Part shown: piece after piece, positions 1 to 6,004 of the stretch
Numbering within the stretch: position 1 is the first letter of the stretch
How the letters are laid out: the number at the start of each line of letters is the position of its first letter
NCBI GenBank assembly: GCA_025451595.1
Contig: JANWKD010000076.1
Location: 1-9,585, forward strand
Direction: 5' to 3'
From: Candidatus Babeliales bacterium
GTDB taxonomy: Bacteria; Babelota; Babeliae; Babelales; JANWKD01
DNA length: 9,585 bases
Notes under the pieces: model-generated
What the model saw: only the letters and a program-made list of their open reading frames with translations
Told to the model about the DNA's origin: nothing
Database searches by the model: none
Translations under genes and position numbers: made by a program

Positions 1-1283
1 CCGAGATTAGAACAACTGGCAAAACGATTATTCGATAACGCAACTATTTTATGATTAACTGGATGGTGAAGATTATTGCTAGAACACAATATATGTGTGC
101 AGCTTCCGTCATGTATATTCCATACGCGTATTGATCGGTCGTGGCAAGCTGAAGCCAGGAGGCTGTTGGATATGGCCGCTACTGAGCTAACCCAATTTGA
201 ATGGCCTGTGAGCGTTTGTTCACATTCTTGGGTATTGATATTCCAGATTTTTATAGTTTTATCAGCTGATCCTGAAGCAATTTTATCAGAAGTTACGGCA
301 TCTAAAGCCGTAATAGCAGCCGTATGTCCTCTTAATATTTTTTCACAAATTCCAGTGCTCGTATTCCATATCCGAACTGTTTTATCACTTGAGCCGGAAG
401 CAACGATTTGTGATGAAATCAATGCTAATGAAGTTACCAAACCTGTATGGCCATTTAATATCAGATCTTGTTTATGATGAGCAGAAACATGTGGAATCAG
501 TTTAGATCGTACGAGCGTACATATAGTTTGCAAATGAGGGTTTGATTCATCAAGAATTTCAATTAATTTTTTTTGGTTTTTTCTTTTTTTTAACATTTTA
601 AATATCGTATCTACACAACAGCGTTGGGACAGTTCGTCCGTTGATGTATAGCGAGCAAATCGCTCTTTATTGATAAATTCTTTGCAAGCTGCTTTGACAA
701 ATAAGGCACTTAATTCGTGCGGGTATTTAGTGATACTATTTTTAAAAAAGGATGGAGAATAGTCTGGCATATCCGTATATATTTTTTGAGCAAAATGTTG
801 AATTGAATCTTTGTCAATGTTATTTTTAATATGCCGTATCAATGCACGCACGAGTGAATCGATTTCCCATTGATGTGATAAATTAAGAAAATCAAGACAT
901 TCATCTCCTAAATTCAATGCGTTCAGTTCATTTATTACTATTCGTTTTGTAGAATTTGGGTGATGACTGTTCGTTTTTACAAGCGGATCATGCGCCCACT
1001 TAATGTTAAAGAATTTATCAAGTACTGATATTTTTTGTAATAAATCGAGAAATTTTTTTGCATTTTCATACGTTAAAGGAATGTTTACCACATTCGTTTT
1101 TGACTCTTGCATGCCCGAAGAAAAAATCCTCTTTAGGTGATCAAAGTGATTAATAAGGTCGTTGGGTAAATATTCTTTTTTATCATCGATTGTTTGTAAA
1201 AAATGTACGGTATTATTATTCATAGTATATATGCTGATACTGGCAAAGAATGCAATATAATTCAGTACTACCATATGTCTCAT
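1..1283 (-). CDS. Exported Skp1/BTB-like + WD40-repeat protein, C-terminus off the left edge
   Basis: The frame is open from the ATG at 1283 to the window edge: 427 codons, no stop. AAAGGTG lies five bases before the ATG, which supports this start. Residues 1-20 form a signal peptide (hydrophobic, ending S-I-Y-T before Met21). Residues 26-155 resemble Skp1/BTB: a DDKKEYLPNDL strand/helix, then an L-K-R-I-F helix, a V-V-N-I-P-L strand (Skp1 has V-P-L-P), a helix K-F-L-D-L-L, and DECLDFLNLSHQWEIDSLVR, which parallels Skp1's L-I-x-A-A-N-Y-L-D-I-K-G-L-L. Residues 160-270 are helical and unassigned. WD40 repeats start at 277, 318 and 359; each opens with GH (the third is GHSNW) and closes with I/V-W-N (Trp306, 347, 388). 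A fourth begins near 408. A closed propeller needs more repeats beyond the edge. The WD40 assignment is firm; the Skp1/BTB reading is my inference. It is probably a host-directed scaffold, last in a five-gene co-directional run. Confidence 0.88.
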   Translation of the reverse strand, partial: MRHMVVLNYIAFFASISIYTMNNNTVHFLQTIDDKKEYLPNDLINHFDHLKRIFSSGMQESKTNVVNIPLTYENAKKFLDLLQKISVLDKFFNIKWAHDPLVKTNSHHPNSTKRIVINELNALNLGDECLDFLNLSHQWEIDSLVRALIRHIKNNIDKDSIQHFAQKIYTDMPDYSPSFFKNSITKYPHELSALFVKAACKEFINKERFARYTSTDELSQRCCVDTIFKMLKKRKNQKKLIEILDESNPHLQTICTLVRSKLIPHVSAHHKQDLILNGHTGLVTSLALISSQIVASGSSDKTVRIWNTSTGICEKILRGHTAAITALDAVTSDKIASGSADKTIKIWNINTQECEQTLTGHSNWVSSVAAISNSLLASACHDRSIRVWNIHDGSCTHILCSSNNLHHPVNHKIVALSNNRFASCSNL

Positions 1284-1390
1284 TACAACACCTTTTTTAA
1301 AATTGGTACGTAAATCATTCCGTAATACGGTATCATGTTGACTGAGAAAAAAGATAGCGTCTCAGAATGATAGTGAATCAAAACGTTTTT

Positions 1391-2170
1391 TCATCCAATA
1401 ATACAGCATGTTGCACTTGTTGCATCAGTTGCCTGAACTAATTGGGTGCTAATATCTCGTTGTTTGAAGAAAGCATCAAATTCTTTTTTACTTTTCTCAC
1501 GATGTTCTATTTCTGAAACAAGTGAAATAGTAGAATATGGTATGTCAGATCGACTCAGAATAAGTTGTGTTTTCTGCTTATTGAAATCAATTGACTTAAT
1601 ATAGTAGGTAGGAAACGTGGGAAGGTATTGATCAGGAATAAATCCTTTATTACTGTCATATATTTTTAATATAGATTTACTGTCGGTAAGCCAACAGCCA
1701 TCTTCTTCTAAGGTAGCAAATTGAGAACCACACTCTGACAATGCAATAGCTGCGAGAGAAGCTTTAGTGTTTAATTTTTTTTGATGGACTACTGAATTGG
1801 TAGAAATATTATAAATAGCTACTAGCCGATGGTTATTTGAAATCTTATTTTTTTCAATAAAAACTATTTTCGTATAATTTGGGTTATATTTTCTTAATGC
1901 ACCCTGTATCTTAAATTGAGGAACTAATTTTTTAAGGTTGTCTAAATAACATGTTGGTACTGTCTGGTCGTGCGCAATACGTCTACGTAATTCTTCATCG
2001 GTTTCTCGGTCTTTAAACTCAACGAATTGAATACAATATTCACGTAGTTCTTTTGGTAAAAAATTAAAATAGGTTAGTTTTTTTTGCAACGTTGGATTTA
2101 CTTGACTGGTATTCATGTTCAATAGTGAATTAACAATACCTAATAACACAACAAAAATATATTTTTTCAT
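1391..2170 (-). CDS. Exported F-box-like protein with degenerate beta-propeller repeats and CCIIG tail
   Basis: 259 aa. Residues 1-18 are a signal peptide (MKKYIFVVLLGIVNSLLN) followed by Met19. A mature N-terminal F-box-like segment (residues 33-65) contains TYFNFLPKELREYCIQFVEF and matches the Leu-Pro...helix pattern of F-boxes, although the second half of a classical F-box is poorly kept. Three degenerate WD-like units follow at about 94-131, 137-175 and 188-222; each has a hydrophobic strand pair such as IALSECGSQFATLEEDG followed by I-L-K-I-Y-D. Residues 224-236 are charged and helical. The last five residues are CCIIG, resembling a Rab CCXXX or CaaX prenylation box. It is paralogous to the gene at 3348-4094 across its length. 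The ribosome-binding site is weak (GGTGA, about ten bases upstream). It lies 48 bases after the ankyrin gene and is probably co-transcribed with it. Function is unproven; an F-box adaptor role is inference. Confidence 0.85.
   Translation of the reverse strand: MKKYIFVVLLGIVNSLLNMNTSQVNPTLQKKLTYFNFLPKELREYCIQFVEFKDRETDEELRRRIAHDQTVPTCYLDNLKKLVPQFKIQGALRKYNPNYTKIVFIEKNKISNNHRLVAIYNISTNSVVHQKKLNTKASLAAIALSECGSQFATLEEDGCWLTDSKSILKIYDSNKGFIPDQYLPTFPTYYIKSIDFNKQKTQLILSRSDIPYSTISLVSEIEHREKSKKEFDAFFKQRDISTQLVQATDATSATCCIIG
1992..2102 (-). repeat. F-box-like coding segment, copy shared with 3916-4026
   Basis: This 111-base coding segment matches 3916-4026 without gaps at about 100 of 111 positions (counted by eye). 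The surrounding parts of the two genes are far less similar. It encodes the end of the linker after the signal peptide and the F-box-like segment. Confidence 0.8.
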
Positions 2171-2218
2171 ATGATTGTAATCACCAGTGTATTCGTAATC
2201 TTGAAGAGCAAAATATCA

Positions 2219-3277
2219 TCATGAAATTCTGCAACAAGACGTATCATAATTTAAATTATATTGCCTTCGTAATGCATCAAGACGTTCAGTTACCCCATAC
2301 GCAGTGTAACCATTGAGTCCCTGATACTTGGGATCAGCACCGGCTTTCTTTAATGCTTTGATAATCTTATTAAATTCTTGAATATAGGGCTTTTCTTTTT
2401 CCGGAGTTACCTCTTGCTTGAAGTCTTTTAAACTTTTATAACAAGCTTCTACGCTATAATGTAAAGCAGTATTGCCTTCAACCGAAGTTTCGTTGACTTG
2501 TGCGCCTTTTGCAATAAGTGCTTTTACCATCGGATAAGAATTGACTTTGACGGCTTCCATTAATGCTGAATAACTGCCTATTGATAACGTATTGACATAT
2601 TTATCATCAGCATCTTTATGTTGTAACAGTAATTTAACAACATCTTTTCTGAGTTCACGACATGCTATAATCAAAGGAGTTTGTTTGCCTCTTACTCTTG
2701 AATCATTTGTAGCGGTTTGTTCTTTTATATTTGCGCCACTCGCAAGTAGTAATCGCAGGACGGGAATTTTAATGGTTGCAATGCCTTTCGTTAAACTATT
2801 TAAATTAAGTAATAATTGTTTAGCGTGTGTTGAGCTATGTGTATTATTAAGGGCTTGTTCAATTATTTTAGAGTCCAATTGCTTTAAATATTCTAAGGAC
2901 TCATGAGTGCCAAAATGTGCTGCCATGGCAGCTTTATCGATTTCTGGACTCGCATGAGGAAATTTTAATGCTAATTGAGCAGCTGCATATTTAGTAAATA
3001 AGCTACTATTCATTTCTGCTTTAATAATCTTATTGGTTTCTCTATTAAGACTTGCAAAATGATAACAGTTTCTTATAGCTTGTTGAGGTGATTCTTTTTC
3101 AGTATCAATCAAGTGATATAATACATTATGTTTTATTTCTGGTAAAAAATGGGTTAACTCATCCATTGCGTATAATGGGGATAGTAACAGAAATGAAATG
3201 GCGATGACAAATTTATTTTTAAAAATTGGAGATGCAACAGCATGCATAAAAGTCATCGAGAAAAGTAAGCGTTTCAT
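2219..3277 (-). CDS. Exported F-box-like ankyrin-repeat protein with CCRIS C-terminus
   Basis: 352 aa, with AGGA seven bases before the ATG. Residues 1-37 are an unusually long leader: MKRLLFSMTFMHAVASP, then KNK and a hydrophobic core ending L-Y-A before Met38. Met11 could be an alternative start. Residues 43-86 look F-box-like (FLPEIKHNVLYHLID, then A-I-R-N-C-Y-H-F-A-S-L-N-R-E). Ankyrin units lie near 165-190 (VLRLLLASGANI), 199-229 (TPLIIACRELRKDVVKLLL), 236-265 (SALMEAV...VKALIAKGAQVN) and 269-330 (TALHYSVEA...IIKALKKAGADP, with about 22 inserted residues). The protein ends SCCRIS, a CaaX/CCXXX-type tail with Ser last, the class preferred by farnesyltransferase. F-box, ankyrin and CaaX together is the known architecture of Legionella pneumophila AnkB, which is farnesylated in the host. 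Ankyrin repeats are certain; the F-box and lipidation are inferred. It probably acts as a host-targeted ubiquitin-ligase adaptor. Confidence 0.9.
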   Translation of the reverse strand: MKRLLFSMTFMHAVASPIFKNKFVIAISFLLLSPLYAMDELTHFLPEIKHNVLYHLIDTEKESPQQAIRNCYHFASLNRETNKIIKAEMNSSLFTKYAAAQLALKFPHASPEIDKAAMAAHFGTHESLEYLKQLDSKIIEQALNNTHSSTHAKQLLLNLNSLTKGIATIKIPVLRLLLASGANIKEQTATNDSRVRGKQTPLIIACRELRKDVVKLLLQHKDADDKYVNTLSIGSYSALMEAVKVNSYPMVKALIAKGAQVNETSVEGNTALHYSVEACYKSLKDFKQEVTPEKEKPYIQEFNKIIKALKKAGADPKYQGLNGYTAYGVTERLDALRRQYNLNYDTSCCRIS

Positions 3278-3347
3278 GAATCCATCCTATATTAATTGTT
3301 TTGATAGAAGCAAAAAATTAATACAAAAAAACTAATTGCGCAAAGTT

Positions 3348-4094
3348 TTATTGAAAATAGTCATCAAAAGTTTTTTTGCTTTTTTCCAAATGATCTTTTT
3401 CTGAACTGATAGCGTATGTCACATGCGGCAAAGCGCTAGGCCTTATTTTTTGTCTAATTTCGCTGAAAGATAAAACAATCGAGGTACGTTGTTTATTAAA
3501 ATGTATTGAGTTTAATTCCCAAATATCATATGGAATCGTATTTTTTGTAGGTTTTTTTGACTGAGTATCATATATAGTGAGTATGCTCTCGATTCTTTCA
3601 TTACAAATAAATTCTTTCCGTACTATTATTGCAAATTGAGTACCACATTCTGAAAGTGCAATAGAACCTATACAACTATATATATTTAATGTATCACGCC
3701 ATGTTATAGTATTCGATTGAATGTCATAAATAGTTGCTATTGGATTAAAAGGTTTCGGATAATTATCAGGTTTTTTTTCAACGAGAAGAATCTTTGAACA
3801 ATTCGGACTATACGTCAAAAAACAATTTGGGGTTAAAGGCTCTTGGATGAGATTTTGAATTGTTTTTCTATATTCATCAGGAACTTTCGGATGGTTTGTA
3901 ATACGTTTAAAGAGCTCTTCATCCGTTTCTCGGTCGGGAAATTCAACAAATTGAATACAATACTCACGTAGTTCTTTTGGTAAAAAATTAAAATAGGTTG
4001 GTTTTTTTTGCAACATTGGGTTTACGTGATTGTCAATCATCGAGCACATTGAATTGTTGACAAGGTTAAGTGCAATGAGAATAACCCTTTTCAT
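3348..4094 (-). CDS. Exported F-box-like degenerate-propeller protein, tail-less paralogue
   Basis: 248 aa. The signal peptide is MKRVILIALNLVNNSMCS, followed by Met19. Residues 24-64 are almost identical to the same region of the gene at 1391-2170, including FLPKELREYCIQFVEF and DRETDEEL, so the F-box-like segment is the conserved part. The rest is diverged but alignable: an S-P-N-C-S-K-I-L-L-V-E unit near 96-130, SIALSECGTQFAII near 144-178, and SIHFNKQRTSIVLSFSEI near 195-232. It stops at ...KTFDDYFQ, where the paralogue continues for about 24 residues to CCIIG. The prenylation-like tail is therefore absent. The start lies two bases after the stop of the upstream gene (TAACAATG), so translational coupling and co-transcription are likely. 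Function is unproven; an F-box-type adaptor with a propeller substrate domain is the working guess. Confidence 0.85.
   Translation of the reverse strand: MKRVILIALNLVNNSMCSMIDNHVNPMLQKKPTYFNFLPKELREYCIQFVEFPDRETDEELFKRITNHPKVPDEYRKTIQNLIQEPLTPNCFLTYSPNCSKILLVEKKPDNYPKPFNPIATIYDIQSNTITWRDTLNIYSCIGSIALSECGTQFAIIVRKEFICNERIESILTIYDTQSKKPTKNTIPYDIWELNSIHFNKQRTSIVLSFSEIRQKIRPSALPHVTYAISSEKDHLEKSKKTFDDYFQ
3916..4026 (-). repeat. F-box-like coding segment, copy shared with 1992-2102
   Basis: This is the second copy of the segment described at 1992-2102, in the same orientation and 1,924 bases away, inside the tail-less paralogue. The longest identical run spans the codons for the L-P-K-E-L-R-E core. 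Confidence 0.8.
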
Positions 4095-4096
4095 TG

Positions 4097-4807
4097 TTAT
4101 TCCAACAATTTATTAAATTCATTAACTACTTGTTTATGATGCGGTATATCTCGAGTAAAATCATGATCAAGCATTGTCGTAATTTCATATCCAGTTAGCT
4201 GTGGTTGGAATAAGGGACGATAAACTTTTCTAATTCTAGATTTATTGTCATGTTGTGCCAACTCGTCCTGTACTATATTTTTTGTTTCAGCCTCTTTTTT
4301 TAATATACTATTTATTACTTTATCTGATTCTGTTTCATATGCATTTAAAGCAATGTGTACATGTTTGTTATTTACAAGGCAATGAAAACTTCCACGGGGA
4401 ATATAACTGAGTAATCGATGAGAAGCGTCCTTTGTTGTCATAACAACTGAATCTTGACTAATATCAATGCTACCAATTTTAACTTTAGCAACTAATTCTT
4501 GAAATGGCTTTTGATCGAGTCTTCGTTCTTTTGAAGCCTGCACGCACAAATGCATAAAGAATGGTTTCGAAACACGTCTTATTTCCCAAGTATCGTCATC
4601 ATGAGTAGTATTTACTAGATTATAAAAATAACGATTGTATGTTTCCTCCGGTTCTGTTGGTAAAATCATGTTATCAACTTCGACAGTATTGCCATTGCTA
4701 TCTGTTTCAATATCTCGAGTAAAAAAATGAGCTGGCTGACTTTTTTTCATGGTATATGTTGTATTGCTTGTTAACATAATTATTAAAAAGTAAATGATTT
4801 TTTGCAT
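4097..4807 (-). CDS. Exported protein of unknown function, 236 aa
   Basis: I do not recognise this family. The start is placed at 4807 because AAGGAG stands five bases before that ATG and the next residues form a good signal peptide (MQKIIYFLIIMLTSNTTYT, then Met20). An in-frame ATG at 4921 would add 38 residues, but it lies upstream of the likely promoter at 4838-4866. The mature protein is mixed alpha/beta, acidic near the N-terminus (DIETDSNGNTVEVDNMILP), then has a Tyr/Trp-containing stretch, WEIRRVSKPFFMHLCVQAS. Two Cys lie in the mature part (in HLC and FHC). The pentapeptide FTRDI occurs twice, near residues 29-33 and again about 20 residues from the C-terminus. It is the first gene of the minus-strand run and is followed after two bases by the F-box-like gene, so it probably belongs to the same functional set. 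No domain assignment is justified from the sequence alone. Confidence 0.82.
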   Translation of the reverse strand: MQKIIYFLIIMLTSNTTYTMKKSQPAHFFTRDIETDSNGNTVEVDNMILPTEPEETYNRYFYNLVNTTHDDDTWEIRRVSKPFFMHLCVQASKERRLDQKPFQELVAKVKIGSIDISQDSVVMTTKDASHRLLSYIPRGSFHCLVNNKHVHIALNAYETESDKVINSILKKEAETKNIVQDELAQHDNKSRIRKVYRPLFQPQLTGYEITTMLDHDFTRDIPHHKQVVNEFNKLLE

Positions 4808-4812
4808 ATGAT

Positions 4813-4818
4813 CTCCTT
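4813..4818 (-). promoter_or_regulatory. Shine-Dalgarno AAGGAG that fixes the start at 4807
   Basis: On the minus strand AAGGAG is followed by five bases and ATG. It is the strongest ribosome-binding site in the window. It decides between the signal-peptide start at 4807 and the longer in-frame ATG at 4921. Confidence 0.8.
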
Positions 4819-4837
4819 GAATAATCGATTTTGTTTC

Positions 4838-4866
4838 AGTATACAAAAATATCGAATATGTCTCTA
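4838..4866 (-). promoter_or_regulatory. Sigma70-type promoter for the minus-strand gene run
   Basis: The minus strand reads TAGAGA (4866-4861, four of six matches to TTGACA), a 17-base spacer, and TATACT (4843-4838, five of six matches to TATAAT). Transcription would start near 4831, giving a leader of about 24 bases that contains the AAGGAG. Spacing and the -10 box are good; the -35 box is moderate. Confidence 0.5.
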
Positions 4867-4922
4867 TCGAAGATATTATGAAAAGAGTAATATTCTGAGC
4901 TGTATTGTTCGTTGCATTCAAT

Positions 4923-4981
4923 ATATGAAATAAATATTATTAATTTTTAAGGAATTCTATGATGCAAAAGCGCTTTTTATT
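4923..4981 (+). repeat. 59-bp leader repeat, copy 1
   Basis: This segment matches 5946-6004 at 58 of 59 positions; the only difference is the base just before the ATG (G here, T there). It contains the AAGGAATT ribosome-binding site, the ATG and the first codons (M-Q-K-R-F-L). In copy 1 the upstream TTGACA and a full -10 hexamer are missing, because identity begins just inside the -10 box of copy 2. It lies in the 319-base gene-free stretch 4808-5126, which otherwise holds only the two divergent promoters. Confidence 0.92.
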
Positions 4982-5058
4982 GAATATTATTTCTTAAAAA
5001 AATTTAATAGCGAGTTCTGGCAATAGATAAAATTAAATACTATTTGCGAAGATAAAGC
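4962..5058 (+). pseudogene. Decayed start of a paralogue of the small exported protein at 5985
   Basis: From the ATG at 4962 the frame reads MQKRFLLNIIS and stops at 4995-4997, so the signal peptide is broken after seven codons shared with the protein at 5985. Weaker similarity continues: AAATTTAATAGC (5001-5012) against AAATTTAACAGC in the intact gene, and then TTTGCGAAGATAA (near 5043-5055) against TTTTGTGAAGATAA, which encodes F-C-E-D-K there. About 29 bases look inserted between these patches. No continuation is visible further on, where the promoter of the acetyltransferase gene begins. The 59-bp part is certain; the rest of the alignment was made by eye and is tentative. Confidence 0.55.
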
Positions 5059-5087
5059 TTGACCTTTTTAGACACATTGTATATTAT
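5059..5087 (+). promoter_or_regulatory. Sigma70-type promoter of the acetyltransferase gene
   Basis: TTGACC (5059-5064, five of six consensus bases), a 17-base spacer and TATTAT (5082-5087, five of six) form a strong consensus-like promoter. Transcription would begin near 5094 and the ATG follows at 5127. The AGGGGG ribosome-binding site lies ten bases before the ATG. Confidence 0.7.
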
Positions 5088-5126
5088 CTAAATGAACTAT
5101 TAATTACTGTAGGGGGTTTTGTTTTT

Positions 5127-5876
5127 ATGATTTCACGATCATTACATTGTTTATTGTTATTATTTGCCATCGTTAATTCTGCTTTATGCGCTAACAATAT
5201 AAGCAAATCAAGAGGCTTCAAAGAATTGCCTTCTTTAATAGAAGGAGAAGCAATAACGTTTTTATTGCATAATCCTATATTGAAAAATAATATAAAGCCT
5301 CTTACATTTAAACCATCGCTTACAGTCCATCGATTATTTACTAATAACAAATTACCTTATCAGCTTACCATTTCCGATTTTAACATAACCACTGATTTGT
5401 CTAAAATACGACAGATATTTAAGCAAAATTGGCCAAAGTTAGTTAGCTACGAATATAATCAAGAAAATGAAGATGCTGTAATAAATACTTTTTTTAAAGA
5501 GCGAAAATCAATAGATCATCATCCATGTAAAGTTAATATAAAAGTGGTTAGAAAAAACGATAATTCTATTGGTTTTATAGGGTATGGATTCTATTCATCG
5601 GAACGAAGGGCTATGTGGCCTCGTCCTCCGGCGGATATCGGCCATATTGAAGTTATCGCCGTGGATAGTGAAGAACGTAGATTAGGCGCAGCATCTTTGT
5701 TGATGAAGCATGCTATGCAAGAGATTGCTAAAGACCCTCATGTGAAAAAAATAGAGATAGCTGTAAATAAAAATAATATACCTGCATGTAAATGTTATGG
5801 AAAATTTGGTTTTGTCTTTGATCGCAAACACGATGATAATCATATTTTTTTATCGAAAAAAGTTTCTTCAAATTGA
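5127..5876 (+). CDS. Exported GNAT-family N-acetyltransferase
   Basis: 249 aa. Residues 1-21 are a signal peptide (MISRSLHCLLLLFAIVNSAL, then C-A). Residues 22-78 are a linker, and residues 79-246 are a GNAT fold. Motif A is clear: GHIEVIAVDSEERRLGAASL (172-191), with R184-x-x-G187-x-A189 as the R/Q-x-x-G-x-G/A loop that binds acetyl-CoA pyrophosphate. Motif B is N217-x-x-A220...Y224-x-x-x-G228-F229, with Tyr224 in the usual general-acid position. The family transfers acetyl from acetyl-CoA to amines, on small molecules or protein N-termini/lysines; the acceptor here cannot be told. GNATs are normally cytosolic, so a signal peptide is unusual: acetyl-CoA is not expected in the periplasm but is present in host cytosol. 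It has its own promoter and diverges from the minus-strand run. Confidence 0.88.
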   Translation: MISRSLHCLLLLFAIVNSALCANNISKSRGFKELPSLIEGEAITFLLHNPILKNNIKPLTFKPSLTVHRLFTNNKLPYQLTISDFNITTDLSKIRQIFKQNWPKLVSYEYNQENEDAVINTFFKERKSIDHHPCKVNIKVVRKNDNSIGFIGYGFYSSERRAMWPRPPADIGHIEVIAVDSEERRLGAASLLMKHAMQEIAKDPHVKKIEIAVNKNNIPACKCYGKFGFVFDRKHDDNHIFLSKKVSSN

Positions 5877-5921
5877 AAAAAATTGATTTCAATTCAATGA
5901 TCAAGCAAGCTTTTTTGATAA

Positions 5922-5949
5922 TTGACAATTATTCTATTTGTCCTAATAT
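5922..5949 (+). promoter_or_regulatory. Sigma70-type promoter of the small exported protein gene
   Basis: TTGACA (5922-5927, perfect) is followed by a 16-base spacer and TAATAT (5944-5949, four of six). Transcription would start near 5956, about 29 bases before the ATG at 5985. The leader repeat begins at 5946, inside the -10 box, so this promoter is mostly outside the duplicated part. Confidence 0.65.
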
Positions 5950-6004
5950 GAAATAAATATTATTAATTTTTAAGGAATTCTATTATGCAAAAGCGCTTTT
6001 TATT
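5946..6004 (+). repeat. 59-bp leader repeat, copy 2
   Basis: This is the intact copy of the repeat at 4923-4981, in the same orientation and 1,023 bases away. It covers the transcribed leader, the AAGGA ribosome-binding site (eight bases from the ATG) and the first six codons of the downstream gene. The acetyltransferase gene lies between the two copies. Confidence 0.92.

Noticed and set aside
76..477. Plus-strand open frame of 133 codons
   Set aside because: It lies antisense to the WD40 repeats; its repeated pattern is only the mirror of the WD40 codons and there is no ribosome-binding site.
1342..1365. Inverted repeat CTGAGA...TCTCAG as a terminator between two minus-strand genes
   Set aside because: The stem is only six pairs with a 12-base loop, and no T run follows on the minus strand. 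The nearby CCGTAATACGG palindrome (1320-1330) has a one-base centre and could be an operator, but a single copy is not enough to call one.
2592..2906. Plus-strand open frame of 104 codons
   Set aside because: It is antisense to the ankyrin repeats, whose frame is fully supported.
3310..3345. TTGCGCAA palindrome followed by a T run as a terminator after the tail-less paralogue
   Set aside because: The palindrome has no room for a loop and the T run is part of generally AT-rich DNA.
4808..4921. N-terminal extension of the unknown exported protein to the ATG at 4921
   Set aside because: The likely promoter at 4838-4866 lies inside it, and AAGGAG plus a signal peptide clearly mark 4807 as the start.
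5084..5350. Minus-strand open frame of 88 codons
   Set aside because: It overlaps the promoter and signal-peptide region of the acetyltransferase gene on the other strand and shows no domain or start signal.
5878..5920. Terminator after the acetyltransferase gene
   Set aside because: Short complementary pieces (ATCAA/TTGAT, AAGC/GCTT) exist before a T run, but no stable stem with a normal loop can be drawn.
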